This document shows positions 52,322 through 61,378 of a stretch of 64,000 nucleotides of DNA, piece by piece. Numbering within the stretch: the stretch's first letter is position 1; each line of letters starts with the position of its first letter. The notes under the pieces were generated by a model. That model saw nothing but the letters and a program-made list of their open reading frames with translations, was not told the origin of the DNA and searched no databases. Both the position numbers and the translations under genes were made by a program. The stretch spans positions 5,398,001 through 5,462,000 of the forward strand of contig NZ_CP011456.1 of NCBI RefSeq assembly GCF_001277295.1, read 5' to 3'. Source of the stretch: Anabaena sp. WA102. Its GTDB lineage: Bacteria; Cyanobacteriota; Cyanobacteriia; Cyanobacteriales; Nostocaceae.

Positions 52322-52491
52322 CTAAGGGGGTGTTTGAAAAGTTTTGAATGTATAAATTGACCCCTCTCCAAACCTCTCCCCGACGCGGGGAGAGGCTTTG
52401 AAAACCCCATTCCCTGGTAGGGAAGGGGGGCAGGGGGGTTAGGTTTTTGGAGATTATGGGTTTCATCTGATACTTTTCAAACAACCTCTAA
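52322..52491. repeat. Family-C repeat, copy 2 (foldback)
   Basis: Begins 'taagggggtgtttgaaaag' and ends 'acttttcaaacaacctcta': terminal arms invert each other. Interior G-rich 'gggaaggggggcaggggggtt'. Related to 39744-40010 and 61622-61822. Confidence 0.65.
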
Positions 52492-52507
52492 GTAAACATC
52501 ACAAACT

Positions 52508-52906
52508 TTATGATTTGGGATTTTTACCTCTTTTCCATGCTTTTGATGCTGGAAGTGTAGGTTCACAAGGCTTTTGTAAAATTTCAATAATGGTAGCAAT
52601 AACTTGATTTATTTTTTCATCCCTTAATTTTCCGATATTCCTAATAACATTACTTTTGTCAACTGTTGCAATGATGTTAGGACGAATATAACAGGGACTT
52701 AAATTAAGTTTACCAAACATAAAATCCTGGTCTTCTAACTTAATTTCATATTCTCTACCTGGTTTACTGGTAATAGGACAGAGAATAATATTATTACTAT
52801 CTGATTCTGCTATAATCAAGGCAGGTCTTCTTTTAGTAGCAGATGCGTCAGAAAATGGAAAAGGTACAGAGATAACGTCACCTTTAGCAAATTTTTCCAT
52901 AAGCAT
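52508..52906 (-). CDS. MazF/PemK-type toxin
   Basis: About 132 residues. FAKGDVISVPFPFSDASATKRRPALII is the MazF-fold start, CPITSKPG and the ATVDKSNVIRNIGKL end segment follow. MazF-like proteins are ribosome-independent mRNA interferases. The start is ATG 52906 or 52900, a few nt after the antitoxin stop. Translational coupling is likely. Confidence 0.85.
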   Translation of the reverse strand: MLMEKFAKGDVISVPFPFSDASATKRRPALIIAESDSNNIILCPITSKPGREYEIKLEDQDFMFGKLNLSPCYIRPNIIATVDKSNVIRNIGKLRDEKINQVIATIIEILQKPCEPTLPASKAWKRGKNPKS

Positions 52907-52911
52907 AAATT

Positions 52912-53193
52912 CTATAAATCCTTCCAAGCTTCGTCTTCTTCTGGTTCAAGCCAAACTTTATTGAGTGATGATTCACTTAACTCAAGAAAATCTTTTACTA
53001 AAATTTCCAAATCATCTACATTACTAACTTGCAAATTTTGAATCTTTTCAAGTGGTAGATTAGTTAGTTTAGCTACTAGAGATAAATCAATACCTTCTTG
53101 TAGCATATTGAGTGCAACTTGAGTTAAACCTTCTTGTAACCCTTGTTCCCAGGCTTCACGTAAAGATTGAGATTGAAGTGCTAATTCACGCAT
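52912..53193 (-). CDS. Antitoxin to the MazF-like toxin, with Rpn-like N-terminus
   Basis: 93 residues. The tail LVKDFLELSESSLNKVWLEPEEDEAWKDL is typical of short acidic antitoxins that wrap MazF-fold toxins. The first half (REAWEQGLQEGLTQVALNMLQEGI) resembles the C-terminal helices of Rpn/DUF4351 proteins rather than an AbrB DNA-binding fold. It may be a fusion by rearrangement. It lies directly upstream of the toxin, 5 nt apart. Confidence 0.7.
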   Translation of the reverse strand: MRELALQSQSLREAWEQGLQEGLTQVALNMLQEGIDLSLVAKLTNLPLEKIQNLQVSNVDDLEILVKDFLELSESSLNKVWLEPEEDEAWKDL

Positions 53194-53604
53194 AATTATA
53201 AGTTACAGATACTCTGTTTAAATTATAACTAAAATACTTGGATTATTTAATAATTTAGCATTGCTAAAACTCCATTAGTGAATAATTAAGTCATGATTAT
53301 ACCATCATAGAATCAAAAAGTATATAAATTAACTAAAAATAATTATTTGAATTGTTAGTCTGAAAAAGAGTTTACCAATTATGAGTAATTCTCTTCATTA
53401 GCAATCCTTAAAATTCCTAATTAACCTTTATCTCCCTCAAAAAAGGTAACATTATTATGGTCTCCCTAAACGAAGTTATCAATGGTAAAAAACCCATTGA
53501 AGAAGCAATTCTTGAAGCCATTACAGAAGCGCGGACAACCTGTACAGAAAATGGCAATAATTCCGCTAATTGTGCAGTAGCATGGGATATTGTCGAAGAA
53601 TTGC

Positions 53605-54922
53605 CTTAACGGGTGACAAGGCGGCTAAAGAGCTTGTTTCATAAGGGATAGAGCCTGAAAGCCCCGTTGAAAAAAGAGGCGTTTATGAGGCTTGAGATTG
53701 ATTAAATTCAGAGCTAAATCAGCCCATAATTCCATACCATAAATCCATAGTTGTCCGTAGAGAGCAAAGCTAAAATCACTTTGACGTGGGTACTTGTCCT
53801 GATGTTGTTGAATACGTCCGGCATAAGTCTCTATACCTAATTTTTTCATCCGTTGACCGTGCATAGTGGCTAAACTATAAGCAATGACAATCAATAATAC
53901 TAAAGCTAAAAAGCGAGTTTCATTTACTTTAGTATCCTCTAAATTATAACCACCAGTTTTACAATCCTTAAAGAATTGCTCAATTCCCCATCGACATCTA
54001 TAGAGGCATAAAGTTTGTTGGAGAGTTGGTAGATTCGTCAAGATATACCAAGGTTCTTTTGGTCCAGAGTTCCGATATTTTCTCTTCCAATAAACAGCGA
54101 TATTAAATAAGCCTAATTCATCCCCTTTACCACATTTAACTTTTTCATAAAATCTCGACATTCCTGGCTTAAATCCTTGATTTTTAAGAACTTGATATTC
54201 TTGTTCAGGTTTTTCTTGAAAATAAAGGTTTTTCTTCTGGCGTAAAGCGAAGTAAACTCCTTGCTCATCAAGCCATTTAGCCAGTTTTGGACTATGAAAT
54301 TCTCTGTCTGCTAACACCACAATTCGACATTTTTTTAACAACTTTATTGCTGTCTTTATTAATCTTTTCTGTGTTTGTAAATTACTATTTCCGACATGAT
54401 TTAATGTTTCCCAATATAGTGGTAGGGCATGAGTACCCCATACCAATGTCACCATAAATATATTTCGCCCCTTCCACTGTGTTCTATCCAGTGCTACCAT
54501 CCAATAACCATATTTTTGATACTGTTTTTTATGAAAATAACGGCGCTGTTCTCGATTCAGTTGTTTTGGTGTTAACGATTGTCTAATCCAATATTTTATC
54601 AATGGAAACCATAATAATTTTACGCAGAGTTTACCTATTCCTAAAAATCTTTGTAGATTACGTTTCCTGCTTTCATATTTAATTGGTTGGGGAAACAAGC
54701 TGGCCAATTTTGACAGTTTTACTTGGCGATGAGCCTGTATTAATAACAACAATATCTCTAGTGTCAAATACTGCTGTTCACTCAAATGCTTTCGGAAAAT
54801 TGTTTGATATGATTGTGGTAACATTTTTTGCTTCGGGGGCTTCTTTGTCCCTATTTTTTTACTCCCTTATTTTCTCAAATTATTGCCACATCTCATCTTC
54901 AACCGCCTTGTCACCCGTTAAG
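53605..54922. mobile_element. Complete IS4-family insertion sequence (1318 bp)
   Basis: Perfect 20-bp terminal inverted repeats, CTTAACGGGTGACAAGGCGG at 53605 and its complement ending 54922. Flanked by the direct repeat AAGAATTGC (53596-53604 and 54923-54931), a 9-bp target duplication (10 bp if the bordering G is counted). It encodes one intact transposase, minus strand. It appears recent and potentially active. Confidence 0.95.
53625..54824 (-). CDS. IS4-family transposase
   Basis: 399 residues. DDE core: VALDRTQWKG (first Asp), VVLADREFHSP (second Asp) and YRCRWGIEQFFKDCKTGG, the IS4 Y-x2-R-x3-E-x6-K signature with the catalytic Glu. No frameshift. Starts ATG 54824, ~98 bp inside the IS right end. 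Confidence 0.94.
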   Translation of the reverse strand: MLPQSYQTIFRKHLSEQQYLTLEILLLLIQAHRQVKLSKLASLFPQPIKYESRKRNLQRFLGIGKLCVKLLWFPLIKYWIRQSLTPKQLNREQRRYFHKKQYQKYGYWMVALDRTQWKGRNIFMVTLVWGTHALPLYWETLNHVGNSNLQTQKRLIKTAIKLLKKCRIVVLADREFHSPKLAKWLDEQGVYFALRQKKNLYFQEKPEQEYQVLKNQGFKPGMSRFYEKVKCGKGDELGLFNIAVYWKRKYRNSGPKEPWYILTNLPTLQQTLCLYRCRWGIEQFFKDCKTGGYNLEDTKVNETRFLALVLLIVIAYSLATMHGQRMKKLGIETYAGRIQQHQDKYPRQSDFSFALYGQLWIYGMELWADLALNLINLKPHKRLFFQRGFQALSLMKQAL

Positions 54923-55176
54923 AAGAATTGCAAGCAGAAAAAGCCCATCAAAAACAAGCAAAACACCGCAAAACAGCCTTAGAAACCTATTGCGAAATGT
55001 ATCCAGATGCGTTGGAGTGTTTGATTTACGATCTTTGATTTAGATTGAGATCAAGAAGAATGTAGAGATGTTCCATGGAACGTCTCTACATTGGTTTGAG
55101 ATCACACATATTTAATTTTCACCAGATATTTAGTCAAGAGTAAAAGTAAGAGATTCAAGTACATATATAAAACCCC

Positions 55177-56394
55177 CTATTCTACAGCCCCCAACGCCTT
55201 CAAAGTTAAGATTTCCGCCCGGCTTAACCCCTTCACCCCCTGAATCTTCAACCCTGCATATAACTGATGGTTAAAGGTAGCGATACAGTCCCCAGTCTGG
55301 ACATCCCACAGTTTCACCGTTTTATCATCACTACCACTAGCCAAGGTCTGACCATCTCCACTCCAGGCTACTGACATAACCACACTGCTATGACCCTCTA
55401 GGGTTCGCACACAGTCCCCAGTCTGGACATCCCACAGTTTCACCGTTTTATCATCACTACCACTAGCCAAGGTCTGACCATCTCCACTCCAGGCTACTGA
55501 CATAACCACACTGCTATGACCCTCTAGGGTTCGCACACAGTCCCCAGTCTGGACATCCCACAGTTTCACCGTATTATCATCACTACCACTAGCCAAGGTC
55601 TGACCATCTCCACTCCAGGCTACTGACATAACCACACTGCTATGACCCTCTAGGGTTCGCACACAGTCCCCAGTCTGGACATCCCACAGTTTCACCGTAT
55701 TATCATCACTACCACTAGCCAAGGTCTGACTATCTCCACTCCAGGCTACTGAGTAAACCGAACCGCTATGACCCTCTAGGGTTCGCACACAGTCCCCAGT
55801 CTGGACATTCCACAGTTTCACCGTATGATCACGACTACCACTAGCCAAGGTCAGACCATCTCCACTCCAGGCTACTGAGTAAACCGAACCGCTATGACCC
55901 TCTAGGGTTCGCACACAGTCCCCAGTCTGGACATTCCACAGTTTCACCGTATGATCACGACTACCACTAGCCAAGGTCAGACCATCTCCACTCCAGGCTA
56001 CTGAGTAAACCGAACCGCTATGACCCTCTAGGGTTCGCACACAGTCCCCAGTCTGGACATTCCACAGTTTCACCGTATGATCACGACTACCACTAGCCAA
56101 GGTCAGACCATCTCCACTCCAGGCTACTGAGTAAACCGAACCGCTATGACCTAAAAGTGCCAATATTTCCCGTCCTGTTACAGCATTCCAAATTTGAACT
56201 CTACCATGACTGTCTCCTGTAGCCAGGTATTTCCCATCTGGACTATAAGCAAGGGAATAAACTGATCCTAATGCCTTAGCAAAAAAAGCATCTGTTAAAT
56301 TTGCTCCCGTCAGGTTGACATTAGACAAACTAGCCAAACCAAAATTTACATCAGGTATAACTGTCTCACTCAAATCCTGTTTTTCTAAAGCCAA
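55177..56394 (-). CDS. WD40 protein with seven near-identical repeats, 5'-truncated
   Basis: 405 residues: a short N-terminal piece (NFGLASLSNVNLTGANL) that in relatives joins an NB-ARC/NACHT domain, then eight WD repeats. Seven are 42-residue units almost identical to one another (GHSGSVYSVAWSGD or GHSSVVMSVAWSGD ... TGDCVRTLE). It ends in an AGLKIQGVKGLSRAEILTL tail typical of these proteins. The frame opens six codons before the presumed TTG 56394, so it is likely the 3' remainder of a larger signalling ATPase gene. A beta-propeller could still form. Confidence 0.8.
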   Translation of the reverse strand: MALEKQDLSETVIPDVNFGLASLSNVNLTGANLTDAFFAKALGSVYSLAYSPDGKYLATGDSHGRVQIWNAVTGREILALLGHSGSVYSVAWSGDGLTLASGSRDHTVKLWNVQTGDCVRTLEGHSGSVYSVAWSGDGLTLASGSRDHTVKLWNVQTGDCVRTLEGHSGSVYSVAWSGDGLTLASGSRDHTVKLWNVQTGDCVRTLEGHSGSVYSVAWSGDSQTLASGSDDNTVKLWDVQTGDCVRTLEGHSSVVMSVAWSGDGQTLASGSDDNTVKLWDVQTGDCVRTLEGHSSVVMSVAWSGDGQTLASGSDDKTVKLWDVQTGDCVRTLEGHSSVVMSVAWSGDGQTLASGSDDKTVKLWDVQTGDCIATFNHQLYAGLKIQGVKGLSRAEILTLKALGAVE

Positions 56395-56441
56395 CCGACA
56401 ATTATATTCCGTTCACCTCTAACCAAGAATTAGCAAACCCG

Positions 56442-56915
56442 ATGGATTTATTACTTAACAAAGAATGGTTGAGAAAAAGCATTCAAGCTGAGGAAGAAGT
56501 AGGAGGTAATATTGGTGCTGGTTTAGATTGGGGTTCTAGTTTTGATCAATTATTACTTAATCCTGAATTGTTTTATCGTTTAAAAACTTTGCGGATTTCT
56601 TTGAATCGAGAAGTGCGTTTGTTGCTTAAAGATTGGAATTTAGGAACTGCGACTTCTATAGCATCTGCTACCGCCAGAGAGAAGTTGCTGGAAAGATTCA
56701 GGCTACCTACATCTACTGTTAAAGAACATATTCAAGCTGTGTTGCAGAGGGATGAACTTTTTGGTGAGGAGTTTATTTCTAATCATCAGGTGTTGCGCGA
56801 ATTGCTTGGGGTAATGTTGACAGAAAACGATTGGGAAATGATTGCTTCAGTTGCGGCGGATTCGTTGAAACAGCAAATTATGAATCAGATTTTGGTTGAG
56901 ATAATTTCGGTATAG
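56442..56915 (+). CDS. Hypothetical helical protein
   Basis: 157 residues, not recognised. Largely alpha-helical and acidic: LLNKEWLRKSIQAEEEVGG, ISLNREVRLLLKDWNLG, VKEHIQAVLQRDELFGEEF, and an Ala-rich C-terminus. No membrane segment or known motif. It is divergent from the WD40 gene with only 47 bp between them. Confidence 0.6.
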   Translation: MDLLLNKEWLRKSIQAEEEVGGNIGAGLDWGSSFDQLLLNPELFYRLKTLRISLNREVRLLLKDWNLGTATSIASATAREKLLERFRLPTSTVKEHIQAVLQRDELFGEEFISNHQVLRELLGVMLTENDWEMIASVAADSLKQQIMNQILVEIISV

Positions 56916-57048
56916 TAGAGGTAAAATAATTGGAAATGGCGCACTCCGTTATCACAAATCAAAAAATGAATTGACAAGTCAGCGATCGCCCTATCGCCCT
57001 TTATCTCCTTTATCTCAAAGCAATACAAGTTTAATTTTGCTCGTCTAA

Positions 57049-57471
57049 TTAAGGTAAAAATATGCGATTAAATGGTTGCTTGCGATAGCGGCGATAAATA
57101 TTAAAGTCTTTATCTAGAGTGGCAATAGCAGAAATGTTTAATCTTTCGGAAATGGCAATAAGCGATAAATCGGTAAAATCTGCGGGTAAATCTTGATAAA
57201 TTGTGTTAAGTTCTTGGATTCTTTGATAGTCTGATGGTAGTAAATGTTCGCATAAGAAAACTCTTATTGATAAGGCAGATAAGAATTCGTTCTGCACTTT
57301 TGTATTTGGGGCAAGTAACCACATCACTTCTGTAACACAGGCAATTGTTGTGATGAGTTGACTGGTACAGGTGCTAAAAAAGTTAACAACTTGTTGGTGA
57401 TACTTGTCTTTACGGTCATAGAAGGCAACAAGAATTCCAGTATCAATTAAAATCAGGGGATAATTATTCAT
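57049..57471 (-). CDS. PIN-domain toxin
   Basis: 140 residues from ATG 57471, which overlaps the antitoxin stop. PIN motifs: PLILIDTGILVAFYDRKD (first Asp), VTEVMWLL (Glu) and DLSLIAISERL / TLDKDF (C-terminal acidic residues). A Mg-dependent RNase of the VapC group. The upstream gene encodes the antitoxin. Confidence 0.87.
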   Translation of the reverse strand: MNNYPLILIDTGILVAFYDRKDKYHQQVVNFFSTCTSQLITTIACVTEVMWLLAPNTKVQNEFLSALSIRVFLCEHLLPSDYQRIQELNTIYQDLPADFTDLSLIAISERLNISAIATLDKDFNIYRRYRKQPFNRIFLP

Positions 57472-57730
57472 GAGTTCTTGTCTGATGTTTTGCCTGAATT
57501 CTGTCAGCGATCGCTTTTTTGCGTACATCTCTATCTGAAAAATCTCCTGATCCTTCTAGTAAAAATTTGGGATAACCACCCATTCGTTCTAAAACTGTTT
57601 TAGCTGAAGTTGGATAATTGTTAACAGGTGTTTCTAGGGATGAGATAAATTGCAAGACAAGTGGGATTTGTTGATCGCTAAGGTTGGAGATCGCTTGTAA
57701 GAGTTCTTGGTGTGGATTGGTGGAGTACAT
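57464..57730 (-). CDS. Antitoxin-like partner of the PIN toxin
   Basis: 88 residues. Helical start HQELLQAISNLSDQQIPLVLQFISSLET and acidic-basic tail GGYPKFLLEGSGDFSDRDVRKKAI. Similar short proteins precede PIN toxins in cyanobacteria. The last codons overlap the toxin ATG by 8 nt. Confidence 0.78.
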   Translation of the reverse strand: MYSTNPHQELLQAISNLSDQQIPLVLQFISSLETPVNNYPTSAKTVLERMGGYPKFLLEGSGDFSDRDVRKKAIADRIQAKHQTRTHE

Positions 57731-57958
57731 AGTGATTAATTGGTGTTATGATGATTGCAATTTTAGCAAATGTATCGCTCTTTGGGAATTGGGGGGTGGG
57801 ATAATCATACAATGATACTCAGGAAATTTAGTAGTTGTCATAAATGTGCAAATAGAATTATTAATAGTATAGTAAAATAAATACACTGAGATCAAGGATT
57901 AAACTCTAGGACAAAATAAAGCTATAATTTTCTCAAGAATAAAGAGGTAAAACTATTT
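57731..57958. other. Divergent promoter region
   Basis: 228 bp between a TA operon (-) and a small gene (+); AT-rich with no distinct box. AAAGAGG at 57941-57947 is the ribosome site for 57959. Confidence 0.35.
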
Positions 57959-58162
57959 ATGTCACAGCTTGAACAAATTGAAACTGCAATTCTCTCACTT
58001 CCATCTCATGATTTTGAGAAACTGAGACAATGGTTTTTAAACCTAGATTATGAACTTTGGGATGAGCAGATAGAACGTGATATTGCAGATAGTAAGTTCG
58101 AAGCATTAGCAGCAGAAGCGTTAGCGAAATTTACCGAAAGTATAAATGAGTTTGAACTTTAA
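57959..58162 (+). CDS. Small acidic helical protein (antitoxin-like)
   Basis: 67 residues: EQIETAILSLPSHDFEKLRQW and a WDEQIERDIADSKFEALAAEAL segment. This is the pattern of ParD-like/RelB-like antitoxins found before RelE/ParE toxins. No toxin follows: the next gene converges and overlaps its stop by 4 nt. It is an orphan, or the toxin has been lost. Confidence 0.7.
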   Translation: MSQLEQIETAILSLPSHDFEKLRQWFLNLDYELWDEQIERDIADSKFEALAAEALAKFTESINEFEL

Positions 58163-58560
58163 CGAATCAAATTAATTGTAATTCCCAGAGATAAACTAGT
58201 CCAGACTTTATCTGCTGTTAATACAGGTAAATTCAAGCGTTTACCTAAAGCAAGACAAGCACGATCTCCTAATGATAATCCTGTACTTTTGGTTAAAGGT
58301 CGAAATTTAGCTATAGTTATAGCATCTTGCTCATTGCAAGCAATAATTTCTAGACTATTTTCTAATAATCCTTCATCTCTCAATCGTTTAATAATTTCCT
58401 CTGGTGATTCTCCTAAATCAACAACTTTTGACAATACCTCTACCCAATTAATAATACTGATATAGCACCCATCAATCAACGCATTTTCTACAATTTCTGC
58501 TCCTGGTTCATCTCTAAGATAAGCTAAAAATGCAGAAGCATCTAACACAGATTTATTCAC
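58159..58560 (-). CDS. VapC-type PIN toxin
   Basis: 133 residues with a complete PIN set: VLDASAFLAYLRDEPGAE (first Asp), INWVEVLSKV (Glu), SLGDRACLALGKR (Asp) and LTADKVW (Asp). It starts 8 nt inside the end of the antitoxin gene. The converging small gene overlaps at its 3' end. Confidence 0.92.
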   Translation of the reverse strand: MNKSVLDASAFLAYLRDEPGAEIVENALIDGCYISIINWVEVLSKVVDLGESPEEIIKRLRDEGLLENSLEIIACNEQDAITIAKFRPLTKSTGLSLGDRACLALGKRLNLPVLTADKVWTSLSLGITINLIR

Positions 58561-58825
58561 TTAAATACTCCTGTCTGCGTTCGGTAATAAGTTCATTTAC
58601 CAAATTTCTATCAGGTGATTTATCTTTTAATAAACCTCTTAATTTTTTAACTTGTTGTTTGAGGCTGACTAATTGGATTTTGCCATTATCTTCAAGAGTT
58701 AAAATTAATCTGTCTCCAGATTCTAAATTAAGTATTTCTTGGATTTCTTGGGGTAAAGTTAAACGTCCTTCTGGTTCAATATCAAGTGTATATTGTTGAG
58801 GAATTGATAAATTAGCAAGTGTCAT
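58553..58825 (-). CDS. AbrB/MazE-fold antitoxin (VapB-like)
   Basis: 90 residues. The SpoVT-AbrB domain YTLDIEPEGRLTLPQEIQEIL-type strand swap is at 12-45, then a helical tail KKLRGLLKDKSPDRNLVNELI that would bind the PIN toxin. First gene of the pair. Autoregulation is expected. Confidence 0.87.
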   Translation of the reverse strand: MTLANLSIPQQYTLDIEPEGRLTLPQEIQEILNLESGDRLILTLEDNGKIQLVSLKQQVKKLRGLLKDKSPDRNLVNELITERRQEYLSE

Positions 58826-58914
58826 AGCTGAATATTTCCTTGGTTTATAGCCATTTACATTTTAGCAAAACTCTAAAAATTAAAAAATCTCAATTTTTTC
58901 CCTATCTTCAACTC

Positions 58915-59161
58915 CTACTCATCAATATCCATTGCCAAATTTTCAAAATTAGTAATTGTTACTTCAACATCAGGGAATTTTGTCGTTATTTTCAATTCTC
59001 CTCCCATAGCTTCAATAACTTCTCGCAGATGACTAACATACATATCAGTGCGATTTTCTAATCTAGAAATAGCAGGTTGTTTAATTTGCAACTTCTCAGC
59101 TAATTGAGCTTGAGATATTTTTAAAGATTGGCGTAATTCACATAATGCTATTTGACAAGAT
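58915..59161 (-). pseudogene. 5'-truncated XRE-family HTH gene (HigA-like)
   Basis: 81 codons without a good start: a stop lies immediately upstream of S-C-Q. It reads LRQSLKISQAQLAEKLQIKQ, PAISRLENRTDMYVSHLRE, and MGGELKITTKFPDVEVTI, the C-terminal part of HigA2-type antitoxins. The first ~20 residues are missing, and no toxin gene is adjacent. The break is in the spacer downstream of tlyA. Confidence 0.75.
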
Positions 59162-59214
59162 TAGAGGCGAAGTAAGTGCCAACCCAAAACACCAACTAAA
59201 ATCTTGATTATTCA

Positions 59215-60039
59215 TCATTTTTTCCCAAACTCCTGCATGACTTGTTTAGTAATTTCTTGAATTGCTGCTAATGTTGGGGGTATGATTTCCCTTTCCATTC
59301 CCAACCATAAAAGATATTCAATATTTCCCGCAGGTCCTGTGATTGGCGACCAAGTTAAACCTTTATATTTCCATCCTAACTCTAACGCCCCTTTCATCAC
59401 ATTAAAAATTGCCTCAGCTTGATCATCAGAATCGCGGACAACGCCTTTTTTGCCGATGCGAGACTTGCCAACCTCAAATTGTGGTTTTACCAGCAATACA
59501 GCCTCTCTGGGGGCTTGTGTTAATTGCCATACCGCCGGCAAAATTTTAGTTAAAGAAATAAAGGAAACATCCACAACTATCAAATCAGGAAATATGGCAT
59601 TTTCAGCATATAATTCTGCTGGTTGTAGTTGGCGTAAATTCGTCCGTTCTTTTAAAATTACTCGTTCATCAGTTCTAATTTTCCAATCCACTTGTCCATA
59701 ACCAACATCTACACCATAAACTTGTTTTGCGCCGGCTTGTAATAAACAATCTGTAAATCCACCTGTAGAAATTCCCCCGTCTAAACAAATTCTGTCAGTT
59801 ACAGAAATTCCAAAACATTCTAAAGCTTTGACCAGTTTTTCACCACCACGAGAAACAAAAGGAGGACGTTCTTTAACTTGAATTTCTGCGGTAATATCAA
59901 CTTCAGTCCCGACTTTATCAACCATTTGTTGATTTACAGTCACTTCTCCAGCTTGAATTAGCCGTTGTGCTTGCTGACGGGAGGGACATAATCCCAAATC
60001 TACTAATAATGTATCTAATCGCTGTTTCACCAAGTTCAC
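59215..60039 (-). CDS. tlyA: TlyA-family rRNA (cytidine-2'-O)-methyltransferase / haemolysin
   Basis: 274 residues. N-terminal S4 RNA-binding domain (QRLDTLLVDLGLCPSRQQAQRLIQAGEV), then an FtsJ-type methyltransferase: LDGGISTGGFTDCLLQAGA for SAM, VDVGYGQVDWKI, and DLIVVDVSFISLTKILPAV. TlyA 2'-O-methylates 16S and/or 23S rRNA. Start GTG 60039; a second in-frame GTG at 60030 is possible. SAM loop has GGIST in place of GASTG. Confidence 0.92.
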   Translation of the reverse strand: MNLVKQRLDTLLVDLGLCPSRQQAQRLIQAGEVTVNQQMVDKVGTEVDITAEIQVKERPPFVSRGGEKLVKALECFGISVTDRICLDGGISTGGFTDCLLQAGAKQVYGVDVGYGQVDWKIRTDERVILKERTNLRQLQPAELYAENAIFPDLIVVDVSFISLTKILPAVWQLTQAPREAVLLVKPQFEVGKSRIGKKGVVRDSDDQAEAIFNVMKGALELGWKYKGLTWSPITGPAGNIEYLLWLGMEREIIPPTLAAIQEITKQVMQEFGKK

Positions 60040-60435
60040 TTTTTATAGTTTTTTATATTTGCTTTTCTATTTTAAATCTAAATAGGAATTTTTTTGTTGA
60101 TATCCCCAACTTCTTTAAGAAATCAGGGATATTAAATTTACAGTAGATTAATAAGTTACAGAATCTAAATCCAAAGTCGGACAGCAACCCAACAAATACT
60201 GGTAAATGTTGGGTTTCGTTCCTCAACCCAACCTACGTAATTCTATTTTTTGAGCTTAACTGACAAGTATTGGAACAGCAAACCAATTTCACTCCTGACT
60301 CCTGAATTCTGCTGTAAGTAGGTTAGCATTGAAAATCGTCGTTATGGCAAGGCAAGAGGCAAGAGTGAAGAGGGTTTGGGCGATTTTACTTTTCTTTACA
60401 CTTCTGGGTTTTATTGTGTTCACCTACTTATGTCA
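60040..60435. other. Repeat-bearing spacer
   Basis: Contains a degraded family-A hairpin (60098-60131), a family-B repeat (60184-60237), the STRR heptamer ACTCCTG (60293-60306), and a block at 60315-60375 resembling 39681-39740. No gene seen. Confidence 0.6.
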
Positions 60436-61092
60436 TTAGTTAATATTGTGAATATGATGATCCTTTAGTTGTGAAGTAGCACCATTGTTAACAAAACCCA
60501 AAGTAATTCGTTTCATAAACCAATACAAAACCCAAAGAATTACAAAAGTAATCGTAATAATTACCAACGGCTGTTTACCAAGTATTTCCTCTACACCTTT
60601 CGTGATTATTGCATCTGGTTGAGTAATAAAGTCCCAACTGTTAAACCGTAAAAATCTTCCCCAATAAATACCAACAGCAGAAAGAGCATGAGTCATTAAT
60701 TCAACAGAAAAAATCCATTTGCTTTTACCCGTTCGGTGTAAATAGTAACCTAAATTTATCAAAGATATGACATAAGCCTCAAATCCGCCAAAAATGACCA
60801 CAAAATACACAGGCATTAACACTAATGTAATCATCCATACTGACTGAACTCGCCGGATATCATCTATTAAATGAATAACATCAGTTAATAAATAAGGCGC
60901 ATTTGGTAAAAAAGCATAGAAACTCAGAAATCCTAGCCACCAAATCCATGAACCTCCGCGTTTTTTGCGAAATAGCCAAACACTTAAAGCCAAAGGGATG
61001 AAAGCCAAAAATAGATTCCAAGTCATCCACCGCAGATTAACTCGTAAAACATGGAAAACCGTTGTTATTAATTCAATCACTTCTGCTTTCAT
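60436..61092 (-). CDS. DUF1361 integral membrane protein
   Basis: About 218 residues from ATG 61092. Six hydrophobic segments (WNLFLAFIPLALSVWLF, WWLGFLSFYAFLPNAPYLL, LVLMPVYFVVIFGGFEAYVI, and others). The conserved LPNAPYLLTDVIHL and GRFLRFNSWDF are signature strings of DUF1361. The function of the family is unknown. Confidence 0.87.
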   Translation of the reverse strand: MKAEVIELITTVFHVLRVNLRWMTWNLFLAFIPLALSVWLFRKKRGGSWIWWLGFLSFYAFLPNAPYLLTDVIHLIDDIRRVQSVWMITLVLMPVYFVVIFGGFEAYVISLINLGYYLHRTGKSKWIFSVELMTHALSAVGIYWGRFLRFNSWDFITQPDAIITKGVEEILGKQPLVIITITFVILWVLYWFMKRITLGFVNNGATSQLKDHHIHNIN

Positions 61093-61249
61093 AGAATTGA
61101 AATGTATAGAATAAATGTTATTTTTTTCTTGACACAATATTTGCAGTTGTGGAGTTTTGATAACTCTAAAAACATTGTGTGTAAGACTCTATTTTAGATC
61201 ACAGTTGCATAAAATAGTTGTTTTTCAAAATTTTGGCTTTTACGTATTT

Positions 61250-61300
61250 TTTACGGTGATTGAGGATTTATCATAACTAAACCTTGATGTGGCAAGGTTG
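61250..61300 (+). repeat. Repeat shared with the cas12k breakpoint (copy 2)
   Basis: 'tttacggtgattgaggattt' followed by 'ataactaaacc' and a CCTTGATGTGGCAAGG hairpin; diverged copy of 30557-30608. Confidence 0.5.
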
Positions 61301-61378
61301 ATTAGAGGAATTATGGTGATTTTTTCAGGGCTTTCCATAAATTGAGATCTACAGGCAATACTTGTTAGTTAAGGAAAT

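Larger units (their letters stand above)
53457..55038 (+). pseudogene. CP12 gene interrupted by an IS element
   Basis: Joining 53457-53604 to 54932-55038 gives an 84-residue CP12: N-terminal Cys pair in TTCTENGNNSANCAVAWD, core AWDIVEELQAEKAH, C-terminal pair in YCEMYPDALECLIYD. CP12 is the redox-controlled linker of GAPDH and phosphoribulokinase in the Calvin cycle. The interrupted frame ends after VEELP. It is probably one of several cp12 paralogues, since loss of an essential one would be unlikely. Confidence 0.92.
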
